Source: an uncultured Clostridia bacterium (GTDB lineage: Bacteria > Bacillota > Clostridia > TANB77 > CAG-508). From it: a DNA stretch of 64,000 nucleotides. Under the pieces are notes generated by a model, which ran no database searches, was not told the origin of the DNA, and saw only the letters and a list, made by a program, of their open reading frames with translations. Both the position numbers and the translations under genes were made by a program. Positions 9,176 to 18,270 of this stretch are shown here, piece by piece (position 1 is the stretch's first letter; each line of letters opens with the position of its first letter). Location: NCBI GenBank assembly GCA_944386725.1, contig CALXCE010000001.1, positions 106,561-170,560 on the forward strand, read 5' to 3'.

Positions 9176-9871
9176 TTACAAAGAACTTATTAATTCATTA
9201 TATTCATTTGATAAACTCTCACTATTGAAAACTATATTTTCTCCTTCTATCTCCCAACTATTCTGATTTTCAGATAATAGGTTTAAAATTTCTTCTGAAG
9301 TATCTAAAATTTCTATAACATCATCTATTGAATCTTGTACTGTTGTGTCTTGTGTTGCTGAATCCATATCGCCTATAAATTCATCTTTGTATAAATCTGT
9401 ATAATAACTATCTAATCCTTTATCATTTATATAATACATTGTTTTTTCTTCTGTTAAAAATTCGGTATATTTATTTTTGCAATCTTCTAATGTTGACCTT
9501 GTTGTTGTAATATAATTTTTAGATTCTGGAAAATCTTTTCCATCACTTTTATAATTTTCTACTGTCAATAATGTTATTATTTTCTCATCATTTAAGATTT
9601 CTGCAATTTGTATGCTATTATTAAAGTTTTCTCTTAAATATGATTTAAAGGCATTTTCTACAACTGCATAATCTCCCGTTGTAACAATTCTGTCTAACCT
9701 ATCATTTATTGCATCCATATCAATATTTTCTGCATTTACTAATTCATTTAATTCAGATAATTCTGTTTTTAACCTTTCTTCTTGTTGCATATCTGTAAAC
9801 ACGAAATATCCTACTCCTATTAATGCTATTACTATAATTATAAGTAATACAATTAAAATTTTCTTTTTCAC
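9176..9871 (-). CDS. Membrane-anchored protein of unknown function
   Basis: About 230 residues. N-terminal KKK then a hydrophobic anchor (ILIVLLIIIVIALIGVGYFVF), then a helical acidic extracytoplasmic domain with ELSELNELVNAENIDMDAIN. No enzymatic motif. The best start is GTG at 9871, nine bases after AAGGAGG (a TTG three bases upstream is also possible); an ATG at 9904 lies above the ribosome-binding site. It ends the accessory cluster. Confidence 0.7.
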   Translation of the reverse strand: MKKKILIVLLIIIVIALIGVGYFVFTDMQQEERLKTELSELNELVNAENIDMDAINDRLDRIVTTGDYAVVENAFKSYLRENFNNSIQIAEILNDEKIITLLTVENYKSDGKDFPESKNYITTTRSTLEDCKNKYTEFLTEEKTMYYINDKGLDSYYTDLYKDEFIGDMDSATQDTTVQDSIDDVIEILDTSEEILNLLSENQNSWEIEGENIVFNSESLSNEYNELISSL

Positions 9872-9985
9872 CAAAAAATTCCTCCTTTTTATTTTTTCTA
9901 GCATTTAAGATACTTTAGGCTGTTTATTATATTTTACAAATAAAAGTTTTTTAAATCATTCTAAATCAAGTTGTAATTTGTGTGA

Positions 9986-10552
9986 TTATTTTTTAAGTTG
10001 TAATCCATCTTTAAAGGCTTCTCCAATTCTTTGCGTAACTTTATAATATCCATTAGTATATGGGTCAAATGCGATGGCACCAACTAATTCAATGTCAACA
10101 TTTTCTCCATTCATAACATTTTCATCAGCAGTTACATTTACTACTTTTCCTATTACTCCACAACCATATTCATCATCTTGATATTCTATAAATTCACATT
10201 CAAAACAAATAGGAAATTCACTTATAATAGGTGCGTCTACATTTTCTGATTTTGTTGCTGATAGACCACTATTTTCAAATTTATTTGGAGTATTATTCCC
10301 CGATACTACTCCAAAATAATCGGCTTCTACAACATGTTTACTATCAGCTATGCTAACAGTAAATGCTTTTCTTTTTTTAATATTTTTAACAGTCTTATGT
10401 GTCTGTGTTAAATTTAATATTACTTGATTTCTACTTAACATAGTTCCCCATGCTGCATTCATTACATTAACACTCCCATCTTCATTATATGTTGCTATCA
10501 TTAATACTGGCATTGGAAATATTGCCTCTGTATTTTTAATGTTTTTTCTCAT
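9986..10552 (-). CDS. Flavin reductase-like (flavoredoxin) FMN-binding protein
   Basis: 188 residues. FMN-binding split-barrel fold of the flavin reductase/flavoredoxin family: PMPVLMIATYNEDGSVNVMN at the start, then AAWGTMLSRNQVILNL and THKTVKNIKKRKAFTVSIAD. These cytosolic proteins bind FMN and pass electrons to small acceptors or reduce flavins. It is the last gene of a run that includes a monooxygenase-fold protein and flavodoxin remnants, so it probably belongs to a redox detoxification cluster controlled by the TetR regulator at 12742. Confidence 0.85.
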   Translation of the reverse strand: MRKNIKNTEAIFPMPVLMIATYNEDGSVNVMNAAWGTMLSRNQVILNLTQTHKTVKNIKKRKAFTVSIADSKHVVEADYFGVVSGNNTPNKFENSGLSATKSENVDAPIISEFPICFECEFIEYQDDEYGCGVIGKVVNVTADENVMNGENVDIELVGAIAFDPYTNGYYKVTQRIGEAFKDGLQLKK

Positions 10553-10606
10553 ATAAAAAACCTCCTCTTATATTAAAATTTAGTAAATACTTTTTGTTCA
10601 TTTTCA

Positions 10607-10900
10607 TTATTTTTTTTCGACAAATTGCTCTACCTTCATATGAAGTTTGTATTTGTCTCTAAGCTCTGCTATTTCTTTCATCATTGATGATTTATGGTGT
10701 TCATCTAAAGCCTCTTGACTTTTCCATCGATCAATTAATAAAACGGTTTCATCGTCATCCATTGGAAAAAAGTATTCATATTTTTGATTACCTTTTTCAG
10801 CACGAACCCTATCTACAATTCCACTTAATACCATTTCTTCTGCAAACTTTTTTGCACTACCATTATTTCCTGTATAATATATATTAATAGTTAGACTCAT
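10607..10900 (-). CDS. Antibiotic biosynthesis monooxygenase (ABM/YgiN-like) domain protein
   Basis: 97 residues. Dimeric alpha+beta ferredoxin-like ABM fold: YEYFFPMDDDETVLLIDRWK followed by SQEALDEHHKSSMM, the usual WxS..AhxxHxxS motif. Members act as quinol monooxygenases or in aromatic polyketide oxidation, and many in gut clostridia are uncharacterised. It lies 54 bases upstream of the flavin reductase gene in the same direction. Confidence 0.88.
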   Translation of the reverse strand: MSLTINIYYTGNNGSAKKFAEEMVLSGIVDRVRAEKGNQKYEYFFPMDDDETVLLIDRWKSQEALDEHHKSSMMKEIAELRDKYKLHMKVEQFVEKK

Positions 10901-10916
10901 AACTTTTTCTCCTCGT

Positions 10917-11060
10917 TTATTTTAAATTCTTTTTGAAGAATTCTTCTATTTTATTAAAAGGAATAATATCCACTTTATCATATAAATCAGTATGAACTGC
11001 ATTTCTAATTTCGTTGCGATATTGTAATATTGGCATATTAATCAAGGATAATGGTGATGT
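10917..11060 (-). pseudogene. C-terminal remnant of an alpha/beta hydrolase
   Basis: The minus strand reads SPLSLINMPILQYRNEIRNA, then about 30 more residues ending IPFNKIEEFFKKNLK and TAA at 10917. This resembles the end of alpha/beta hydrolases often found beside ABM and flavodoxin genes in gut Firmicutes. The catalytic part is missing, so it is a deletion remnant. Confidence 0.55.
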
Positions 11061-11173
11061 AACATTCTATACATCATTTGAATTTAATGATCTTTTATGA
11101 TATCCACGACTTGTTTTCTAATCCAATAATTTTTATTAATTATTCATTACTATTTCTTATAATAACTTTCCTT

Positions 11174-11716
11174 CTAATTGGCAAGTTCAAATCTGATATC
11201 TATACTTCCACTACCTAATTGTGTAATAAAGTCATTTACATTATCTACTTTTCCTAAATCTGTATAACTGTATGAATTACTGAAACTTTCATAAAATACA
11301 ACTAAACAGTTATTTCCATATAATTTAATATCTCCTGCATTTATTCTGTTTGGTTTATTACTATTTGTTGTAAAACTAGAATTTAAATAATTATATTTTT
11401 CATTTGCGTGTAAATCACTCATATTTAATGTCATTGGAAACATTTGCACTAACTGTCTTACAGTTTCATTATTATTTAAAGTTGCGCTAAAAGTTCTATT
11501 ATTTACAATTAAATTTATCTTTATTTCTTCACTTTGATTATTCATAATTTCACTTTCTCCATTATTATTTATTTCACTTGACTGTATATTATCACTATTT
11601 TGATTTTCGTTATTTTGTAGTTTTTTATTTAAAATATTCCTAAATGCAATAAGCATAACTACTAGTATAACAATTATTATAAAAATAATTACTGCTATCA
11701 TTTTTTGTGTTTTCAT
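11174..11716 (-). CDS. Membrane-anchored cyclophilin-like domain protein
   Basis: 180 residues. N-terminal anchor (IAVIIFIIIVILVVMLIAF), an asparagine/serine-rich linker to about residue 65, then a cyclophilin-like domain: INLIVNNRTFSATLNNNETV at its start, later GDIKLYGNNCLVVFYE and LGKVDNVNDFITQL. This matches the cyclophilin_like family common in clostridia, usually next to flavodoxins. No peptidyl-prolyl isomerase activity is established for that family. Probably exported and tethered. Confidence 0.83.
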   Translation of the reverse strand: MKTQKMIAVIIFIIIVILVVMLIAFRNILNKKLQNNENQNSDNIQSSEINNNGESEIMNNQSEEIKINLIVNNRTFSATLNNNETVRQLVQMFPMTLNMSDLHANEKYNYLNSSFTTNSNKPNRINAGDIKLYGNNCLVVFYESFSNSYSYTDLGKVDNVNDFITQLGSGSIDIRFELAN

Positions 11717-11826
11717 TTTTCTTTACCTTTCTTTTTTTTATATTTCTTTTGTCATAGTCTGTAGTTGATTATCATCTAATCTTACAAATACTTCATTTTC
11801 GCAATCATTATTCTCCTTAAAATTCA

Positions 11827-12646
11827 CTAAAATCCTATTTCAGATAGCCACTCATTTACTGTACTTTGTGAATTTTTTGCACTACTTCCATTTACTGCTA
11901 ATCCATCTGTTACAGTTGCATGTGGTTCCTCATCTTGAATATTAGCAGGTGTTCCTGAAAGTCCTGAACCTCCATGTGTAATAAATGGTGCAATTGTTTT
12001 TCCTGATAAGTCATATTCGTCTAAAAATGTATATATTGACATTGGCATATCACCCCACCAGTTAGGGTAACCTAGAAGTATTGTGTCATATTGGTCCATA
12101 TTTTCTACATGTGAGCTAAGTTCTGGTCTTGCATCTGCATTCATATCTCAGAGAAATATACAATTAATACATTTTCTGCATTTTGTGTTTGTAAATCTCT
12201 AGTAGTATCACTTACTATGCCACTGTTAGAACTATTATCTCCATTTCTTACTACTCTAAAACCTATGTTATTCATTCTTTGGTCTGGTGTTGTTGATGCA
12301 CGATAGCTACTTCTTAAATGTTTTGCATAATCGTTCCATCCTCCACCTCTATTTACTCTTAAGTTCGCGGTTGTTGGCCCTGATGGATTATCTGTATTTT
12401 CTAAATCATATTCTCCATAATAGTCAAAACACCATTCTGCTACATTTCCGTGCATATTGTATAACCCCCAGTTGTTTGGAGAAAAGCTGTTAACTTCTAC
12501 TGTTGTTTGTCGGTATTCGCCTGGCTCTGTTTCTAAATTATCTTGTGAAAAATAATTTATTTGCTTCCTCATCACTGATTGAGTTTTGGGTATTAAATGG
12601 AGTAGTTGTTCCTGCTCTTGCTTCATATTCCCATTCTGCTTCAGTT
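11827..12646 (-). pseudogene. Broken FGE/sulfatase-modifying-factor domain plus flavodoxin gene
   Basis: Upstream part: TEAEWEYEARAGTTTPFNTQ, typical of the formylglycine-generating-enzyme fold, is out of frame with what follows (NWGLYNMHGNVAEWC, RGGGWNDYAKHLRSSYRAST, NIGFRVVRN). The likely lesion is one extra base near 12560. Then a flavodoxin begins (NVLIVYFS) but a stop follows, and about 50 residues are missing before it resumes as ARPELSSHVENMDQYDTILL and LSGKTIAPFITHGGSGLS in another frame. None of these lesions is a C before GGN, so this is ordinary decay and a useful contrast to the CGG sites. Confidence 0.8.
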
Positions 12647-12741
12647 TAATATATTTTTCAAATCTAATAACTAAATTATAATTACTTTATCTTTTTTTCT
12701 AGCTCATAGACGCAATCTTCATCCATTCCACGATGGTTTTC

Positions 12742-13350
12742 TTATAATAATTTTAAGATTCCTTTATAAGCAATGTTATAGATTGTTAAATATTCAAATG
12801 GAACTCCTGCTTTTTCCATTGCCTCCTTTTGTTTTTGTGTTACAAATGTATATGGATATATTCCATACATTAAAGGGAAAAATGAAAAGATGAATTCATT
12901 TTTGTCTTGTTCGTTCATAGTAATAGAAAATTTATCAAGACATTTTTTTACCGTTTTTATTGAATTTCCATAGGCTGTTTTAAAATTCACTAATGCATCT
13001 ATTCTACTATTTTCTTCCATATCATATAAATTCATGGATAATAATTTTAGTAGCATTGGTCTTTTTTCAATTGTGTGTGCTAATTTACTTGCAAATACTT
13101 CTTTTGTTAATTTATCATTTTCATCATACACTTTATTTAAGTCATCTATCCATTTTTCATATTCTCTTTGAAAAAGTGCTAAAAATATTTCTTCTTTTGT
13201 TTGAAAATAATTGTATATTGAAGTACGAGAAAATGTAGTTTTTTCTCCTATACTTTTTATTGTTATTTCCTTAAAGTTGTTATTTTTATAAAGTTTTTCA
13301 CAAGCATTTATAATTTCTTCTTTCCTAATATCAACTATTTCCCTTGCCAT
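12742..13350 (-). CDS. TetR/AcrR family transcriptional regulator
   Basis: 202 residues. N-terminal helix-turn-helix: IRKEEIINACEKLYKNNNFK, ITIKSIGEKTTFSRTSIYNY, FQTKEEIFLALFQREYEKW. The C-terminal ligand-binding part is helical and variable. It is divergent in role but colinear with the decaying flavin cluster downstream. Two perfect 13-base palindromes overlap its own promoter (13379-13430), so it should repress itself and probably the genes that follow. Confidence 0.92.
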   Translation of the reverse strand: MAREIVDIRKEEIINACEKLYKNNNFKEITIKSIGEKTTFSRTSIYNYFQTKEEIFLALFQREYEKWIDDLNKVYDENDKLTKEVFASKLAHTIEKRPMLLKLLSMNLYDMEENSRIDALVNFKTAYGNSIKTVKKCLDKFSITMNEQDKNEFIFSFFPLMYGIYPYTFVTQKQKEAMEKAGVPFEYLTIYNIAYKGILKLL

Positions 13351-13378
13351 AATCTACTCCTTTTTTTATTTCTTTGTA

Positions 13379-13430
13379 TGACATTATGTCAGTATAATTG
13401 TTATATATCACTATTCTGACATCGTGTCAA
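13379..13430 (-). promoter_or_regulatory. TetR-type twin operators over a sigma-A promoter
   Basis: TGACATTATGTCA (13379-13391) and TGACATCGTGTCA (13417-13429) are each palindromic, with centres 38 bp apart. On the minus strand TTGACA (within the second operator) is followed by 17 bases and TATATA. One operator covers the -35 box and the other lies just after the -10 box, a classical repression layout. Confidence 0.8.
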
Positions 13431-13463
13431 TAGTTTTTTATATTTTTTTTACCTTTTTAATGT

Positions 13464-13493
13464 AAAAAAGATTAGTTTTATTTCAAACTAATC
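13464..13493 (-). terminator. Terminator after htpG
   Basis: Minus strand GATTAGTTT-GAAATA-AAACTAATC followed by TTTTTTAC. It lies 48 bases below the htpG stop. Confidence 0.85.
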
Positions 13494-13540
13494 TAGCCTC
13501 TGCATTACAATTTCTTTTTGTACATAAAATTATCTTCTTT

Positions 13541-15424
13541 TTATTTCGCCATAATTTCGCAAACTAAATTACTAATTTCGGTTGGATTTTCAACTGCTAG
13601 TCCTTCAATTAGTCTTGCTTGTGCATATAAAACTTTAGTATATTTTTTTAATTTTTCTTTATCTTCTTTGTAAAGTTCTTTTAATTTCTTTGTTATTTCG
13701 TGTTTTTCATTAATCTCTAATACAGTTTGTGCTTTAATTCCTTGGTTGTTTGGCATAGCATTTAAGGTTTTTTCCATCTCCACAGATATAGCTCCTTCAC
13801 TGCTTAAGCAAACAGGATGATTTTTTAGTCTATGCGTAAATCGAATATCTTGTACTTCATCTTTTATGGCTTCTTTCATAGCTTCAAACATTTCTTTATT
13901 TTCTTCATTTGCTTTTTTTAGTTCTTCTTTTTCTGTCTCACTATCTAAATCCAAGTTGTCGCTACATATGTTTTGGAAAGTTTTTTCTTCATAATTCATT
14001 AATACTTGGAAAACAAATTCATCTACATGATCTGTTAAATATAAAATTTCATATCCTTTGTCTTTTAATACTTCTACTTGTGGTAATAAATCTATCTTAT
14101 CTACTGTTTCACCACAAGCATAATAGATTACTTTTTGATTTTCTTTCATTCTTTCTACATATTCTTTTAACGTGACTAATTTCTTTTCTGTTGATGAATA
14201 AAATAATAATAAATCTTTTAGTTTATCTTTATTCATTCCATAATTATCATAAGTTCCATATTTTAATTGTAATCCAAAATTCTTAAAGAATTGTTCATAC
14301 TTATCTCTATCATTTTTTAATAAATTTTCTAATTCTGATTTTATTTTATTCTCTATGTTTCTAGCAATCACTCTTAATTGCCTATCATGTTGTAGCATTT
14401 CTCTAGATATATTTAAAGATAAATCTTCACTATCTACTAATCCTTTTACAAATCCGAAATAATCAGGTAGTAAATCTTCACATTTTTCCATAATCAATAC
14501 ACCATTTGCATACAATTGTAACCCTTTTTCATATTCTTTGGTGTAATAATCATATGGTAAATGGGATGGAATATATAATAAGCTATTGTATTTGTATTGT
14601 CCTTCCACTGCTGTATGAATTACTTTTAAAGGTTTTTCATAATCATGGAATTTCTCTGTATAAAAACTTTCATATTCTTCTTCTGTAATCTTTTTCTTGT
14701 TCTTTTTCCAAATAGGAGTCATTGAGTTAATGGTTTCTATTTCTTTCACTTGCTCGTATTCGTTTTCCGTTCCCTCTTTTTTATGACTGTGCTCTACTTC
14801 CATTTGAATTGGATAACGAATATAATCAGAATATCTTTTTATGATTTCTTGTATTGTGTAAGACTCTAAAAATTGGCTATACTTTTCTTCTTCTGAGTCC
14901 TCTTTTATGTGTAATGTGATTTTTGTACCAACTTCTTCTTTTTCACAAGGTTCTATGGAATATCCACTTACCCCTTTCGATTTCCAACAATAGGCTTTAT
15001 CGCTATCTACTGATTTGCTTTCTACCGTTACTAAATCACTTACCATAAAGGCAGAATAAAATCCTACTCCAAATTGTCCTATAATATCAATATCTTTTTT
15101 CTTTTCATTCTCTTCTTTAAAATTAAGTGAACCACTCTTTGCAATCGTTCCTAAATTTTTGTCTAGTTCTTCTTCTGTCATACCACATCCATTATCTGTT
15201 ATAGTAAGTAATCTTTCCTCTTTGTCTAAATCAATTCTAATTTTTAAATCCTCTTTGTTAATTTTTAATTTCTTGTCAGTTAGTGAACGATAATATAACT
15301 TATCAATTGCATCACTTGCATTTGAAATTAATTCTCTTAAAAAGATTTCTTTGTTTGTATAAATAGAATTAATCATTAATTCTAATAACCTTTTAGATTC
15401 TGCTTTAAATTGTTTGTTTCCCAT
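13541..15424 (-). CDS. htpG: HtpG, Hsp90-family chaperone
   Basis: 627 residues, normal length for bacterial Hsp90. ATP-binding GHKL domain: [52 protein letters not shown]. The middle domain has [20 protein letters not shown], and a shorter C-terminal dimer domain follows. Cytosolic ATP-dependent chaperone. The start overlaps the end of the preceding kinase-like gene by 20 bases, so translation is coupled. It is followed by a strong terminator. Confidence 0.97.
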   Translation of the reverse strand: MGNKQFKAESKRLLELMINSIYTNKEIFLRELISNASDAIDKLYYRSLTDKKLKINKEDLKIRIDLDKEERLLTITDNGCGMTEEELDKNLGTIAKSGSLNFKEENEKKKDIDIIGQFGVGFYSAFMVSDLVTVESKSVDSDKAYCWKSKGVSGYSIEPCEKEEVGTKITLHIKEDSEEEKYSQFLESYTIQEIIKRYSDYIRYPIQMEVEHSHKKEGTENEYEQVKEIETINSMTPIWKKNKKKITEEEYESFYTEKFHDYEKPLKVIHTAVEGQYKYNSLLYIPSHLPYDYYTKEYEKGLQLYANGVLIMEKCEDLLPDYFGFVKGLVDSEDLSLNISREMLQHDRQLRVIARNIENKIKSELENLLKNDRDKYEQFFKNFGLQLKYGTYDNYGMNKDKLKDLLLFYSSTEKKLVTLKEYVERMKENQKVIYYACGETVDKIDLLPQVEVLKDKGYEILYLTDHVDEFVFQVLMNYEEKTFQNICSDNLDLDSETEKEELKKANEENKEMFEAMKEAIKDEVQDIRFTHRLKNHPVCLSSEGAISVEMEKTLNAMPNNQGIKAQTVLEINEKHEITKKLKELYKEDKEKLKKYTKVLYAQARLIEGLAVENPTEISNLVCEIMAK

Positions 15425-16037
15425 TTTTGATTCCTTCTTTCTTTTTATAAATCTCTACTATTAAATCTACTGTTGCATCTATTCCTAAAACACTTGAATC
15501 GAAGCAAAAATCATAATCTTTTTTATCTCCCCAAACATGATTTTTATTTACATATTCATAATATTTTTTTCTTTGCTTATCAACTTGTTTTAGTTTATGA
15601 AAAGCCTCTTGATAAGAAAGTGTTTCGATTTTCATTTTTCTTTTAATTTTAAAATCTAAATCATTAGAGTATATAAAAATATTAATAACATTTTTCTTGT
15701 CTTTTAAAATATTGTTTGAGTTTCTTCCTAGAATAACGCAAGATTCATTTTGTGCTAAATCTATAATTGTTTTGCTAATCATCATTTGATATTTATCATC
15801 TTCAAAAGCCGCTTCACAATCATTTGAATTTAATAAATTCATTGCTTTTAAGATACTATTTCTTTTGGTTTCATCATATTGCTCTAATTTTGTATAATTG
15901 CAGTTATTCTTCTCATATGTTTTTTGTAATAATTCTTTATCATAAAAATTTATATTTAACCTTTTTGCAACTTCTTTTCCTATGTATTTTCCTCCAGAGC
16001 CATATTCTCTTCCTATTGTGATAACTACATTATTCAT
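15405..16037 (-). CDS. Cytidylate kinase-like family protein
   Basis: 210 residues. N-terminal [20 protein letters not shown] is the glycine-rich P-loop-like start of the cytidylate kinase-like family. [20 protein letters not shown] and a basic lid ([20 protein letters not shown]) follow. These small proteins are widespread in Clostridia as extra copies besides Cmk, and their substrate is not established. It lies in an operon with htpG and downstream of the ABC exporter pair. Confidence 0.85.
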   Translation of the reverse strand: MNNVVITIGREYGSGGKYIGKEVAKRLNINFYDKELLQKTYEKNNCNYTKLEQYDETKRNSILKAMNLLNSNDCEAAFEDDKYQMMISKTIIDLAQNESCVILGRNSNNILKDKKNVINIFIYSNDLDFKIKRKMKIETLSYQEAFHKLKQVDKQRKKYYEYVNKNHVWGDKKDYDFCFDSSVLGIDATVDLIVEIYKKKEGIKNGKQTI

Positions 16038-16054
16038 ATATGTCCCTCCTATAT

Positions 16055-18270
16055 TTACAATTCAAATTGGCTATTATATAAATCTGCATAAAATCCATTT
16101 TGCTCCATTAATTCTTCGTGATTTCCTTGCTCAATAATATTTCCATCTTTCATTACTAAGATTAAATCTGCATTTTTAATCGTGGATAGTCTATGTGCAA
16201 TAATAAAAGATGTTTTTCCTTCTGTCAGTTTATCCATTGCTTTTTGTACCAATTCTTCTGTTCTTGTATCCACATTAGAAGTCGCCTCATCTAATATTAG
16301 AAATGGTGCATCTTGTAAAATACCTCTTGCGATAGTAAGTAATTGTTTTTGTCCTGCAGATATGCTATCATTATCGGAAAGTTCTGTGTCATATCCATGT
16401 GGCAGCGTTTTTATAAAATGGTCTAATCCTATTGTTTTACAAACTTCTTTTACTTTTTCATCACTTATATTTTTATTATTATAAATAATATTTTCTTTTA
16501 TGGTTCCATTAAATAGCCAAGTATCTTGTAATACCATAGTAAATAAATTATGTATATTTTCTCTCGTTAATTCTTTTGTCGATATTCCATCTATTTTAAT
16601 ATCTCCTGAATTGATATCATAAAATTTCATAAGTAAATTTACCATTGTTGTTTTTCCTGCACCGAGTCGGTCCCACAATAGCAACTTTTTGTCCTGGTTT
16701 CGCTTGAGCACTAAAGTTCTTTATGGTTGGTTTGTCATTATTATCATATTGGAAAACAACATTTTGAAATTCTATATTTCCTTTTACTTCTTGCTTATTT
16801 AATACTCTTGTTATTTCTTTTTGGTCTGACATTTCTTCTTCATCAAGAAATTCAAATACTCTTTCACTGGCTGCTGCAGTTGATTGTAATTGGGTCATTG
16901 CTTGTGCTATTTGTGATAATGGATTGGTAAATAATCTTACATAGGTAATAAAAGCTACAATAACACCAAATGATATCATATCGTTCATGGTTAATATAGC
17001 ACCCACAATACATACGGCAACATAACCAAAGTTACCAATAAAGTACATGATTGGTTGCATTAGCCCTGATAAGAATTGACTTTTACGGTTTGCTTCATTT
17101 ACTTGTTTATTGAGTTCATCAAATTTTCTGTCTGCTTCCTTTCTTCCATTATATACTTTTACCACATTTAAGCCAGAATAGATTTCTTCTATATGTCCAT
17201 TTAATTTTCCCAGTTCTACTTGCCTTGCTACAAAGTATTTTTGTGATTTTCCTAAGATAAGGAACATCAATACAAATCCAATTAGACTCGAAAGAATCGC
17301 GGTAATAGCCATAATCCAGTTGGTATAAAACATCATAATAATAGTTCCAACAAATAGTGTTACACTACTTACTAAGGTTGCCAAAGACATATTCATAGAT
17401 TGAGCTATGGTATCAATATCATTTGTTACTCTAGATAATACATCTCCAATTGAGTTTCTATCAAAATATTTAAGTGGTAACTGATTAATTTTTACAGAAA
17501 TTCTGCTTCTTAAAGTTTTCGCAAATTTATTTGCTACATCTGTCATAGCTAGTGATTGAATATAGGTAAATAAAGCACTTGTTATATATAACACTGCTAG
17601 AAATAATGCAATTTTTTTAATTGATTCGATATCCATAAATGGTTTTACTACCTCTTGTATCGAGGTTGGCATTTCATCTATTTTGGCATATAATTCTTCT
17701 GCTACCAAATTCTCTCCTACGGTACTCATAATGCTTAAAAATTGTATTTGGTCACTTGAACTAATCTTTGTTCCATCCATTTCAAATTCTGTAAACAATA
17801 CATTCTGTATGCTTTCTGGTAATTCTAGTAAATACTTTATACTTTCATTTTCATTCGTAATTGTCTGCATTTTTCCCATTGTAGTTTGAAAAGTCTGTTT
17901 ATCTTCCATTGTTATTTCTTTCGAAGTCATAATCTCTGTTACTTTTTCTTGTATGGTTTCTTCATTCAAATTAACCGTAATATTTTTGGTTAGAGTTTCT
18001 AAATTATCTTTATTGACAACTAATCCTTCTGATATTTTATCTGTTAATTCTGATAATTTATTAGGAGCAATGATAGATAAGACAGAACCTAATATTGCTA
18101 GAATAAGTGCTATACTTATCAAAATTTTAAAAGCTTTTAATTCTTTAAATAGCCTTTTCATAGCTCCTTGGAAGTCTTTTGCTTTTTCTCCTGCTCCTCC
18201 TCCCATACCAGGTCCTCTCATACCTCTAGGAGGTCTAGGAGATCTATTTTCTTTATTTTCTATTCCGCAT
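16055..18270 (-). CDS. ABC exporter subunit (permease-ATPase) with two +1 frameshift sites
   Basis: Half-transporter of the multidrug/lipid exporter type, about 737 residues after two shifts. It has six transmembrane helices with a large insertion of about 150 residues between the first two (LSELTDKISEGLVVNKDNLE onward), then the nucleotide-binding domain. The Walker A motif GPTGAGKTTMVNLLM appears only if an extra C at 16664 is skipped. The rest has SAGQKQLLTIARG and LILDEATSNVD. At the 5' end ATG at 18270, nine bases after GGAGG, is followed by CGG and then a stop. Skipping that C as well gives MGIENKENRSPRPPRGMRGP and joins the frame. A later ATG (18221) has no good ribosome-binding site. 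The start overlaps the end of the partner gene by 11 bases. Confidence 0.85.
16661..16664 (-). other. +1 frameshift site, ACT-C-GGT in Walker A (ABC exporter)
   Basis: GGA CCG ACT C GGT GCA. Skipping the C opposite G16664 gives GPTGAGKTT; reading through gives PTRCRKN and loss of the P-loop. Confidence 0.82.
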
